NCBI RefSeq assembly: GCF_037975245.1
Contig: NC_092566.1
Coordinates: 10,817,501-10,881,500 of the forward strand
DNA length: 64,000 nt
Source of the DNA: Apostichopus japonicus
Lineage: Eukaryota; Echinodermata; Holothuroidea; Aspidochirotida; Stichopodidae
Reading direction: 5' to 3'
In this document: positions 35,823 through 47,389 of the stretch, one piece after another
How the letters are laid out: each line of letters starts with the position of its first letter
Numbering within the stretch: position 1 is the stretch's first letter
Translations under genes and position numbers: made by a program
The notes under the pieces: generated by a model
Databases searched by the model: none
What the model was told of the DNA's origin: nothing
What the model saw: the letters and a program-made list of their open reading frames with translations, nothing else

Positions 35823-38802
35823 ATGTCGGATTGTCGTGGACTACGCGTGGAAGGAAACAAGTTGTACTATAAAGGACTTGAGTCTGGGATAAGCCTGCTA
35901 ATCGTTAAAGAGCGACTCAGGGGGGCTTTGAAATATTACTACAAAGCAAAAAGTGTTGCCATTAACAGCGATGATTTGAGTTCTACGATGAAAAATATAG
36001 GAAAGGCATCTCTTCAAATGGCAAAAGCAACGTCAAAAGAACTTTCTCGGACAAGCAAACTCACAGATGCCGAAATCATGAAGTTGGAAGTCGAGGTGAA
36101 ATTCTATTCCAAGGAGTCGTTAAGTAATCTGTTCCTTGCTTTACGTTATGGAACTGGATTCAAACACAAAGCATGGCTCGATGCCATGGAATCAGACATT
36201 GGGCAGATTTTTACAGATATCGTCATATGTGTACGCAATTTTGGAAATTTTGATATGAGGATTTCGTCTATGTTTGTTCTATGCGGTGTCATAGAGTGGG
36301 AAGAGCTTCGGGCCGCTTTGTACATGCAATTAGCGACAGATCTCTCTGAAAAGGCCACCCAGTCCTTAGCGATCCAAGACTTTCGCGGAAGTCTACGCAT
36401 GATTCATGAGATGAACTACCCGCTGGAGGAGGCGTCTAAAGTGACCGGCAACGAAGAGGTGCAAACGGACATTAGGGTAATGAAACAGCACGCAGTCGCA
36501 CAACTAGCTACAGCTGGTAAGTACGGTAGACTATAGGCCTTTGGGTTCCCAAGTTTTTTTTCTCGAGACAGTGGCCCCCAATAAAGATGCTTCTCACCAA
36601 CCCGTACCGCTGCGCCTGGTTTTGAGTCGGCTGCGATGAAACAAAAAACTGAATGGGTAAAATTTGGATAAAAGAAAATGTACTACATCATCCGGGGCTT
36701 CTCCCTCTGGACCCCATAAGGGATTCTAGATATATTACAATGGATCTGAATTCCTCTACGAAATGCATTTCTGTCTATCAGTTAGAATAGCTACAAGAAA
36801 CTTTGTAAATGCACTGCAGATTCCGGGCTTGGGATACTTTCCACCGAAATTAATTTGTCTCTTTCTGACATTTGTTTTTTGCAAAGTCACTACGAGAGAA
36901 CAAGATATATTTCAAAATCATACAACTTCTAAGGGATTCGCCCCTAACTTGTATTTAACCCAACAAATGATAAACAGTGACGGATTCAAAGTGGCGCAAG
37001 AGACCCAGTGTGCAAAAGAAAAGTTAGAATTTCTTCCAAATGGCTGCAGGTTATCTCAATGCTGAATCTTGAGTATAAAATATTCCTTTTCCCCTCACAA
37101 AACAAAACTGTATTTTTCATTACAATTCCTGTAGCACTACAGTGGTAGAGCCCATATAGTGTAATGAAAAGTCATCTCTAATATATACAAGCGTTAATTT
37201 AACTTTGACCATTTTACAACACGGGGACAAATTTTGGTATAGTCTTCTCATAGCACGAATAATGACTACGTGCATGTTTAACTCTCTCTCTCTCTGTTTG
37301 TATTTTAAAGTGAAGGTTTATTACTGACACTTGTCATTTTTTTGCAGAATCAATGCAGAGCATTTTCGTCGCCAAAAAACAATTGGACAGCATTTTGAAT
37401 GATATGACGAAACCGAATATGAACATGGTCTATGATACACTTGATATGTTCAAAGATGCAGCGATCAAAACCAGAGAAATAGACCTGGAACAGGAGGCAA
37501 AGGCATGTTACTACCAAGGTTACATCTTTGAGAAATTAATCAATCTTAAGCACAAGGCAAAGAAGTTTTACATGCAGGTACGTCTATTCAGTCTCATTTG
37601 TCGTTAGCTTTCTAGTTTTACATTTATTGTTACAATTCCCTGGTGTGAAGTATAGGGCACACCTGTTGATTCTATCATGCTGTCTATATGTTGACTTAAT
37701 TCTGAGAACACATTTAGCGCTGAAAACGTTGGTACAGAGCTATATGCATTTTCAAGTATTTTCACGGTAGCGCCTTTTTTTCCCAAGTAAAACGATGGCA
37801 TCCAGCAGTTAAGCAGAACTAGCTTTTGAAAACATGATGTTACTCAGTCTTATCTTTGCCCCACCCCCTCACCCATGCATATTGAAATAATTTTATGTTC
37901 CTGTATTTTCGTCCTTTTCCTTGGGGTTGGGGGGGGGGCTGGTATGATAAAATACTTTCATGAAAAGGAAACTCAATGTTGTAAACCCCAATGTGTTACA
38001 AACGGCATGCCAGCTTTTTTTTTGGGGGGGGGGGGTCGACAACTATAGATATCAAGAGAGAATCTTTTTGAAACAAGCTGAAGACGGTAAAGAATATCTA
38101 TTTAACTGTTAAGTCGATTTACATGAACAAGATATATCTTTCATGCAGAAACAATATAAGCCACGGGTGGGGATATTTAATCTACGTAAGCTTGATTGGA
38201 CTTATAAACTGAAAAAACAGAGAAGTAATAAGAGCTTTGTTGCCGTTCTCGAAGAACATGGTAAAAATTCTATGCTTTCTGATGCCAAATATACACAAAG
38301 AATTTGTTGTCTCTCCTATATTCATCTATCGGTAAAATATATGTCAGTTGTGCCTATGATTTTCAAACAAATAACAACTTAGTTGTGATTATTCTTATAC
38401 CATTCTGCAAATTCTCAGGTTTTGAAACTGGTCGAGGCCTCGGACAATAAGCTTCTAAAGAGCGAAAGATGGTATAAAGCTTGCTTAGCTTCGATTAAAG
38501 CTTGGCAAGATGCTGACAATGAGCAAGACGAAGAAGCCAAGGAGGAGCGCAGAAAGAAATTTAAGGACAAAATGGAGAAAGAACTCAACAACTTATCAGC
38601 TGCCAAAACAACTGGGGGTGTTACGGAGTTCCTGAAACATATTTACTCAAAACATTCGCCAAAGGTAGACATTTTTAAATACTAATAATTATGATTCCAC
38701 ATATATAGATCTGAAATAAATATCCTGCTATTTGTACCATTATGTCATAAATTTGCCGACCAGATGTAATCAGCAATAAGATATATATTATATAGCAATA
38801 AG

Positions 38803-38844
<42 letters not shown>

Positions 38845-39195
38845 ACATTATGTAGTAGGCAGACTTGAAAGATCAGGCAAAAGTTCTCTGTAATCGTTAA
38901 TATTGTGTTCATGTATCGAATTACGTAACTGCGGAGCATTCGTTGTGAAATGACCGCAATGTGTTTACTCACTTTTACTTTCCAGAATAAACCAGTCAAG
39001 TTCGATTTCAAACTAGTGGAAGGATGGTCTGAGAAGACTCGTAAAACTAGAAAACGACTATTAATGGATACAATGAGGGATTATCACCCTGATAAGAACT
39101 CGACTGAACAGTACGGAGAAGACTGGCACTTCCTTGTTGAAGAAATTTCAAAAATTTTAAATGACTTCCATGACATCATCAAAGCAGAGAGATAA
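35823..39195 (+). CDS. TPR-like / J-domain protein, paralog A (four exons, 459 residues)
   Basis: Exons 35823-36516, 37348-37577, 38419-38664 and 38986-39195 join in phase (1, 0, 0) with GT-AG borders, giving 1380 coding bases. Residues 1-308 are helical, with TPR-like pairs (GNKLYYKG...ALKYYYKAKS; EAKACYYQGYIFEKL...HKAKKFYMQ). Residues 309-390 contain a charged coiled-coil-like stretch (EEAKEERRKKFKDKMEKE) and then TEFLKHIY. Residues 391-459 are a J-domain-like module with YHPDKN; HPD at about 424-426 is the motif by which J proteins stimulate Hsp70 ATPase. A client-binding co-chaperone role in the cytosol is inferred. The start was chosen because it begins the long conserved frame and the same ATG is kept in paralog B. 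A further open block with borders at 38147-38332 could be an alternative exon, but direct joining of exons 2 and 3 continues a helix and is preferred. Confidence 0.82.
38811..38842. repeat. (TA)n microsatellite in intron 3 of paralog A
   Basis: A short TA run. The equivalent intron of paralog B has a longer run at 62279-62382. Confidence 0.9.
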
Positions 39196-40261
39196 ATCTA
39201 TTAGACCTTTAGAATTTACCGGGAATAATGCACCATCAACTTGTTCCTATATAATATAATATCTAAATTTAAGAAAACAACAGTCTAATCTGCAACAGAC
39301 AAAGTGACGTCACTGCCATGTAAACGCTGCATTCCGAGGCATATATACTTATATAGCAGACCTATACTGATTTAAAAGTTGTAAGTTATCTTGTTATGTT
39401 TGTCACTTAATTCATTTTGTCTGAGAAATGAAAGTTTATTATTATTTTGTTTTCACTAATATCACATTTGATTGTCACAAGATATATTTAGTTTTCCTTA
39501 GTGCATGAATTCTCTAATTAGTGTAAAAAAGATAGGCATCGCCAATATAAGCCTACCTCTACAATAATGTTATCCAGACCTGATGGACTACAGCCCAGAC
39601 TAAGACACGAGTCCAAAAGTCGAGTCCACGGTACTCTGATCTCGGACTCGGCTTGAACCAGGGTTCACTGGAGTTGGACTTGACTCATCGGTAGTTGCAT
39701 TCACTTGGACTCAGAGCCTCTCATTACCGGCAATCAAACAAATTGTGTCCCACAAGACCAAAAAAAAAAAGAGACGTCTGTGAATACATTAGCTGTAGTC
39801 AAAGTTCTGCGAAACCAAATCGCTATTGACTTTTGTACCGAGAAATGCTAATGAGATCAGAGGTCTTCAGCAACATTCAGTTTTGCATAATATACAAGTA
39901 AAGGTTCTATTTAGTCGAAACGGAGAACCTTGTAGAACCTCTTTGTTGTCACCATGCAACTCGTGCAAGTGTTCGTGTGGTTACTGGTTTGTGGGATCGT
40001 CTGTGTGGCAAATGTAAGGATGATGTCACATGGGTCCCAACAGTGATGTAAATAATGCGTCGGGTAATGCGCGTGATATATCCTGTTTACAGATCTCCAA
40101 AGATTTTGTGTATAGCGCTGTAACATATCTCAATCTTAGTGCTATACTTGTGTAAATATGTTTAAAACAGATCTCGTCGTCAATAATTACGAGACGAATC
40201 GCAGGTGTAAGTCCAGTATATTCCATTTTAGAGACTTGGATGCAATGTAATACGATACGAT
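39196..40261. other. 3' flank of paralog A with a copy-specific block
   Basis: About 0.8 kb (roughly 39367-40168) is absent from the matching place in copy B (about 62842). It has no recognisable gene or clear terminal repeats. Confidence 0.5.
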
Positions 40262-41340
40262 ATGTCTTTCAAAAAGCTGTTTCGCCGTAATGCGCTTCAG
40301 AGGGCCATGGGCGAAAGCACCTTGCCGGTAAAACGGATTTTGGGATCTGGACGTGAATGGTATTGTGTTTTAATTACTAATGTAGTTTCTCTGCTTGTAG
40401 CGGACCCCAAGCTTCCGTACCCATGCCGGTGGGGGGGGGGGGGGAGCTTCCACTATGAAGTCTAATCGACTAAGTTGTGAACTGATGAAAATGATGTGTT
40501 GGTGATGTACACTTGTCGAGGAACCTGTCCCTTAGTTGTTGTGTCCTTTTACCTACTGGTCGCTGTCTCTTTCTGGAGGTAGGTGGTGGGTGGTTCTGCA
40601 TGCTTTCCGCTGGGAAGCTCCAATTTTTCTGCTTGGTTGAGTTGATATGGGCTATGGCAGGAGCTGCATATTCGAAGAGCGGCCTGATCATTATCTTGTA
40701 AATCTTCATAGTTGTTAGTGGTGATGCTCTGGGGTTTCCCGATGAACCGGCTATTCTTCGTAATACATTCGCGCGTTGTCTGACTCTCTTGTGGGTGATT
40801 TGATGGTGGTGTCCGAGCTTAAGTTTTCTATTATCGATGGTTAATCCCAGGAATCGAACTTGATTTGCGACTGGTATGACGATGTTGTTGAGTGTAAGAT
40901 GTGGTTTCCTCCTTAATCTGCTGTGCTTGGCGATGTAGAGTATCTGTGACTTGGTTGGGCTGAGTTCCATTCTCCAGTCGCTGCACCAGTTGTGTATTCG
41001 GTTGAAGTAGCGTTGTAGGTATTCCTCTGCTCTGAGTGGCTGTGTGAGGTGGTGATGTTGTATGGCTTGATATTGGTCTGGATGTGAATCCTGTAAAGGG
41101 ACCAAATTTGCTTCTTTTTAGTTGGGTGTGGGCCGTAAGACGGTCTTCTAAGTTGTGGTGTTGAGTTGGAGAATGACTGGAATGTTGTCCGATCTGAGGC
41201 CTTTACCGGTGTTGAGAATGTGGAATAGTTGATAGATGTTGGCCGAAATGAGAAAATAATCCAGTTGTTCGGGAATTCCGTGGCCGACGAATGGCAGAGT
41301 GGTGAAAATCGTATCTCAATTCGAGTATATGTCAAACTTA
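40262..41340 (-). mobile_element. Jockey-like LINE fragment with internal deletion, copy A
   Basis: On the minus strand the C-terminal part of a reverse transcriptase is readable: YLQRYFNRIHNWCSDWRMEL, SPTKSQILYIAKHS, VRFLGLTIDNRKL and MIRPLFEYAAPAIAHI. Just upstream, endonuclease-tail sequence (ISANIYQLF...GLRSDNIPVILQLN) runs almost directly into it, so the catalytic palm with its YxDD motif is deleted. The same deletion appears at 62930-64000, so it predates the segmental duplication. The 3' UTR lies at 40262-40470. Confidence 0.72.
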
Positions 41341-41639
41341 TGTGTGAATATAAGGTAATGTGCGGATACTTTCCGTCAGTGTCCGTTAGATATTTTTGAA
41401 AGTGATCTCAGTGATTTCAGAGACTAACTCTTGTCAAGTTTCGCGGAGCTAGTCAAGTTTCGCAGAACTAGAAAGGACCGGTGTGACAGTGTTGATGTTG
41501 GTCGTAGCTAAAGATCCTAATGTTAATGTTAATCCATTGTTTGTTATTCTTGCACGTTTAAGTTAAATTCATGAGCATTAAGCAAAGAGCATGAGCAAAG
41601 ATAATATAACAATTTTGTCCATAAAAGTTAAGCAGGTTC

Positions 41640-42420
41640 ACACGATGACTTTTCATTGCTGCTGAGAGAGGTTTAACAAACTAATTTGTGTTCCGAAGTG
41701 TTTGACGGTAACTGTAATGCTCAACACCTGACGTTGATAGACAATATATGTGTGACATTGAAATGTAATCTACAAAACAAAGTTCTTTTATTGTTCTCTA
41801 GATATCAATATTTTTCTCCTTGGGTAATCGTACGAGAGTATTAAAGTTATTCAGATTATAAGATTATGCTATGAGGATATGTTATAGTTTACTCTTTTTA
41901 TTACTTAGTATAGGGGAAATGGATATACCATGGTGATGGCGTGTTAGTTTTTCATTGCTGCTGATAGAGGTTTAACAAACTAATTTGTGTTCCGAAGTGT
42001 CGGACGGTAACTTAAATGCTCAACATCTGATGTTGGTAGACAAATGAAGTGTGGCATTGAAGTGTAATCTGCAAAACAAAGTTCTGTTATTGTTTTCTAA
42101 TATATCACTTTTTTCTCCTGGGGTAATCGTACGAGAGTATTAAAATTATTCAGATTGAAAGATTCTTAGATTTTGCTATGAGCATATGTATATATTTAAT
42201 TCTTTTCATTTCTTGGACGAGGGAAATGAATATTCAATGGTGATGGCATGTGCATGTTCGTTCTTCATTGCTGCTGAGAGAGGTTTTACAAACTAATTTG
42301 TGTTCCGAAGTATCGGACGGTAACTTTAATGCTTAACATCTGATGTTGGTAGACAATTTAAGTGTGGCATTGTAAGGTAATCTGCAAAACAAAGTCTTTC
42401 ATGTAAGTAGAAAATGATAC
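41640..42420. repeat. Tandem repeat of about 300 bp, 2.6 copies
   Basis: The block starting TTCATTGCTGCTGA and continuing TTTAACAAACTAATTTGTGT recurs at 41652, 41951 and 42264 with point differences. It lies exactly between the two segmental-duplication copies and is noncoding. Confidence 0.85.
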
Positions 42421-42779
42421 TACGGTTACTCTTTATCACACAATATGTACTTAAAAATTTATTCACTTTATTTACGATAACTGTTAGAATTCTAATATAA
42501 CATGCATTCACAAATCACCAATTATTCGGCAAAAGATGTGTTTAGCTCATTAAAAAAAACGAATGCTGTTTCATGATTGGTTCTTTCTAAGTTTACGTCA
42601 TATCACAATACATGCAAAGTTCGGCGCATCCTTGAAGCGGGAAATAACAGCATTTATTTGTCACGTGATATCATGAAGCACAAAAAAATAACTTACTACT
42701 ATAAACCGCGAGAAAGAAGTAAAATTCAACTAATGCGAGGCTACACATTATACGTTTAGGGCAAATAAGGCAGATTCCC

Positions 42780-43325
42780 GTAGAAACATTCTACACATGA
42801 TCTGAGCCAAAGGCCCAGAAGCGCTTGCTTTCGATCTGAAGAAAAGTCACCCAGGAAAGAACCAGGGCAACGAACCGACTGATCCGCTCTCAACCCCAGT
42901 CTCCTTGTATCAAGACTGTGACTATGTGATCATCGTCAGGTGTGTATCACGATTCCCCTAGAAGGGAACATAATGCTACAAATAAGCTACTTGTTAAGAA
43001 AAGTCACCCTGGGAAGAAACTGGGCACCAAACAACGAATACACTGATCCGCTCTCAACCCCAGTTCTCTTGCATCAGGACTATGACTGTCATCATCGTCA
43101 GGTGTGTATCACGATACCCCTAGAAGGGGAACACAATGCTACACATTTGCTATACTTGTTAAGAAAAGTCACCCTGGAAAGAACCTGGGCACCAAACAAC
43201 GAACCGACTGATACGCTTTCAACCCCAGTTCTCTTGCATCAGGACTATGACTGTCACCATCGTCAGGTGTGTATCAAGAGTCATCTACTTATGATCTTAG
43301 AAGAAAGGCCGAGAAGCGATTGTTC
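42780..43325 (-). repeat. Tandem hairpin array, cluster 2 (copy B)
   Basis: About three units, against five in copy A, with the same hairpins (ATTCCCCTAGAAGGGAAC, CCCTGGGAAGAAACTGGG) and the U2-like edge pieces at about 42795 and 43288-43322. The array has changed unit number since the duplication. Confidence 0.75.
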
Positions 43326-44999
43326 ATCCCATTCTTGTAACACATGTCAAATAAAGTAGCCTATATTGTCACATTAGAACCCTCACATATTGTGAAACAC
43401 AAAAATAACTTAAAATAAGGAAAAAGGTGAGCACAGGGTGTATTCAACAAATGCGGGAAGTTTACTTGGCACATTTTGCTGGAATGTTACAATTCAAAAC
43501 ACGTCCAAGTTAAAATTAGACAGTCTGTAGGCGTCGAGTTACTTTAGCTCTCCCAAAAACGCATCTCAGTAACGTGATTGGTTGATTCCTGTATACCTAA
43601 TATATCACTTAATGAATGTAGTGTACGCATGTTCTATGAAAATATGAAATATATGAAGCAACAGAATCGTCTTTCCCTGTAAATAAAAATTACTACAAGC
43701 ATTTCTCGTTGAGTTATTCAGCTATCGACATAATATGAATGTATACGTAATCGGAAAACAAGTTTAATGCTTCACAGTTATCCGGTATTAGACAAGTTTA
43801 GCTCTGTTTGAAGTCCAATAAATGCTTCCTTTCGATTTATGTCACGTAACAATACATACTGTATTCGGTCATCCATTACAACGATATAATAAACAGTCTA
43901 TAGTGTCACGTGACATCCTTTAGACGTTACGATGCACAAAAGTCATTTAATTGGATGAAATAGAAACAAGGTAATTTCAACTTATGCAAGGGTTCACGCA
44001 ATGCAGGTTTGGCAAATGGTTCAACTGTTATTATAACGTTAATTAACAAAACAGACAGTCTGCCTGTGTCGAGTTACTCTTGTCCTCCCAAACAACATCT
44101 ATTTACTTGATTTATTGATCCATGTATAACTTGACGTAAATGTAGTGCAAGCGTATAAGCTATGAAAATCTAAGTCACTCGAAGCAGCATAATCGTCGTT
44201 ACCAATAGAATTACCCAAATATTACACGTCTCTCTTTTTGGTATACTATTACCCCCCCCCCCACCCCCCACCCCAAATCTCTCCAAAACAGGAATTATTT
44301 ACTTTGAATAAAATCAACATTTTTGTAGCAGGTTTGCTCGAATTAGGAATGAAGCTAATTGATAGCGTCAAATGTTTATGGTCAAGAAACAAGTTTTGTT
44401 ACCTAAACCACGTTAAAGGTGTGGGTCATTGTCTCTTTTCTGCTACTATTCCGATCAACAAATTCCCACATACTCGAATTATTTATATTTGAAAAAAAAT
44501 CAACAGCTGCTTGCGTGATAAGTTGTCCATTTGCTCGTGTGGAGCTGTTGTGGTACAGCATTGGTGTGTTATAGTGTTCTTTGTGTTAACGCCTGCTGCT
44601 ATTGTCTGCTGTAACGGCTGCTAGCTTTCGAGAGGCGGTGTGACAGTGTAGAATCTCCCCACCCAAACGTTAATCTTTTTCTAACAAACTGAACAATAGG
44701 GAAGAGCAGAGAAACGGAATTGCTCAATACATTGTTCATGAGAGGAATCAGTCACAAATTTAACCCTCAACGAGAATGGTTCTCTTGAATTACCACATTG
44801 TACCCTTGCTTTGAACCATGGATGTGTTATACCAGCTAGGGAGTTGCTCTGTAGCAACTACCTGGTGATACCGTGCATAGAAATTGTTGTCGGATGAACT
44901 TCTCGCGATGTCAAGTATTTTACTTAGCCAAACAATCCAACCCCACCACACATTCTGCCAGATCTTTATGATTGACTAGATTATAACCATTCAATTGGA
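43326..44999. other. Duplicated spacer, no gene
   Basis: Counterpart of 33376-34876. It includes an extra 150 bp or so near 44015-44165 that resembles sequence at about 43515-43650 and so looks like a local duplication. Confidence 0.5.
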
Positions 45000-45004
45000 T
45001 GAAA

Positions 45005-45372
45005 GTTTATGGCCAAACCAGGTTTCACTAAAGCCAAGAACAGAGATACAGCATAGCTAAACACGGCAGAAATATCGGAATCCATCGTATTACGACAAGC
45101 TTCTGATTGGCCACAACCTCTTTGAAGCGATGGAAATAATTCATTTAAAGATTCTTTCGCATGGAATCTAATGTAATCTCATCTCCCATCTTCTCCTTTC
45201 CTTTGAGCGAATAACTTCATGTCAACTTCGTACATTCTTCCCATAATATTTTGACCATCTGGTAGTGTGTTTTTTCCGATGTCTTTAGGCGCTGAGCTGC
45301 CTTTGCTTGTCGTTCGTGCATTTTTTGCTTGGTAATAATAGTTTAGAGCCTATGAAATCCTGTTTTTTTTAC
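45005..45372 (-). pseudogene. Relic paralog of the TPR-J gene, copy B
   Basis: Same relic as 34877-35262, further decayed: extra bases near 45170-45180 break the frame between MKLFAQR (about 45210-45225) and the ESLNELF part. It confirms that the relic was already present before duplication. Confidence 0.65.
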
Positions 45373-45649
45373 AAGAAAGGTTGGCAAGCATTCGACATTG
45401 TTTGCTACCCTTAGGCGTTTTTACTCTATATCTGTACCCGAGGTGAGTCCCAGTTCAAAGTGCGTAGTATCCAGAATGTTAGCAGCCAGTAATGCAAATA
45501 TATGTTCTGGAAATTCCAACAACAATCACAGAAATATGAACAGCAGTCAATGGAATTGAAGGTCGAACTTACTGCAAACAATTGAACTTGCACTGTAAAA
45601 ACAAAATAGGTTTATTTACACAAAAAACGGGTAAATGTTAATCCCGCAT

Positions 45650-46030
45650 GTGTATGGGTATTTATAACCACATTTATATGTGAATTAACCCTTTATTGTG
45701 TTGCTATGCAGGATTTACATTTACCCACTTTTTGGTTACTTTAACACAATTTAGGTGTGAATTTACCCATATTTGTGTTGCTATGCAGGATTAACATTTA
45801 CCCACTATTTGGTTACTTTAACACAATTTAGGCCTGAATTTACCCATATTTGTGTTGCTATGCAGGATTAACATTTACCCACTATTTGGTTACTTTAACA
45901 AAATTTAGGTGTGAATTTACCCATATTCGTCTTGCTATACAAGACTCACATTTACCTACTATTTGGTTACTTTTAAAAAATTTAGGTGTAAAAATTATGC
46001 TTTAGTTGTGTTGATGTGTGGGATTATTCC
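45650..46030. repeat. 77-bp minisatellite, subterminal in the CACTG element
   Basis: GTGTTGCTATGCAGGATTAACATTTACCC-type units start at 45698, 45775, 45852 and about 45929, giving a period of 77, with divergence increasing to the right. Subterminal repeats of this kind are common in CACTA elements, where they bind transposase (general knowledge). Confidence 0.85.
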
Positions 46031-47360
46031 ATTACATAATATACATTACATTACATAACACAATGCAATATGGTAGTGCTGATCTTGGAATTAATATAAT
46101 GGGTAAGAATGTTAAATTTGGAGAAAACTAGAAACTTCAAACATGAATACTACACTAGTGCATAAACGTGATATGAATAATCAATGCAATAAAGTGTTTA
46201 TATCAATCTAGGAATATTCACGCATAATGTACAATATGGTGAAACAACACTTAAAGTTGGTAACATATGTGTATAAGCAGTATACCAGTAAAACCTTGAC
46301 TAGAAAATGTTTCATTTTACTAATGTATGATCACAGTTTCTCAACAATTAGAAACTGCCACATCCCATTACAATGTATGACAGGTATTAAACCATGTAAC
46401 AATTTTCATGTACATCGATGAATGCATTTGTAAAATTAAGGTGTGTCTATCTCTTAACATAAATCTCTATTGACCAAACATATTACTTTCAGGTTGTCTC
46501 TTATTATTATAATGTATCACTGTCACCTTAAAAGTCCGGTATCACTCAAAAAGTGCATTACTTTGGCATAACATTGGTAAAAATGACCATAACTCCCACT
46601 TTTATAAATGGCTCAGCAAAAACTTAAGGAACTTGGAACATTAAGATAAACAATTATAACTTACCAATAAAAACAACTTGTATGTAAACAACTAACTTTC
46701 CACACCAATGTAAGAAACATCAACATGCTTTCGTTTATGATCAAACCCATCAGTTCTAACTGACCATGAATGTTGCATCAACACAATAATGGTAGACATG
46801 ATAAGACCTGTATGCTACTAAGTTGTAAATTAATAACTCTATACATACCTTTACTCTAATATATGGGCCATTCTCTGGAAAATGAAACTGGCATGAAAAA
46901 ACTAAAGTGTTCATCAGGACCAAATGTTATACTTTTTGTTTTAGAGGGATACCTCAAGTTTTCTATTTCATTTTTTTTCTCATTAAAATTACAACCATAA
47001 CATACCATAATTAATTTGCATAAATTTGCATTATTATAAGTTTTAGCCAAAATTTGTAGTTTTTTAACTGTATATTTGTTTGTTCTACATGAGTATCTAG
47101 AAATAATATTTCAGTTATCAACTATCACAGTTATAAATGGGCTAATATATTTCATTCCTAAAGCAGAGGTTCCTGATCTTCAATTCTTCGTTAATAATGA
47201 GTGCTAATTAGCATAATTTTGATGTCACACACGTGACCAAAATAACCCAGTTTTCATAAAAAGTAACTGATGTGCCTTATGATGTCCACACTTGACCGTT
47301 CTTGATAAAGACTGTTAATTCTTCAAAATATCCAGTCAAATAATTATTCCTACTTTTAAT
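46031..47360. other. AT-rich interior of the CACTG element
   Basis: No exon recognised. One copy of the GTCACACACGTGAC motif lies at 47224-47237. Confidence 0.5.
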
Positions 47361-47389
47361 TAATAGCCTCTAATTAGTCGCCTCCATGT

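Larger units (their letters stand above)
32212..41340. repeat. Segmental tandem duplication, copy A
   Basis: Aligns by eye in the same orientation with 42476-64000, starting at GATAACTGT[AT]AGAATTCTAA. Shared landmarks, in order: hairpin array, minus-strand relic, TPR-J gene, Jockey-like LINE fragment. Copy A has extra sequence at about 39367-40168 and about 35560-35720 that copy B lacks. Copy B has an extra 150 bp near 44010 and the 13.6-kb insertion. Confidence 0.88.

Noticed and set aside
36763-37065. 100-codon frame in intron 1 of TPR-J paralog A (and its shorter match at 60393-60608)
   Set aside because: The frame is shortened and altered in copy B and has no splice borders; intronic sequence.
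38147-38332. Possible extra exon in the TPR-J gene
   Set aside because: In copy B the same block has a frameshift and a lost donor, and direct joining of exons 2 and 3 continues a helix.
31560-43325. CRISPR-like array
   Set aside because: Units are 155-190 bp and similar throughout, with no short repeat plus unique spacers, in a eukaryotic context.
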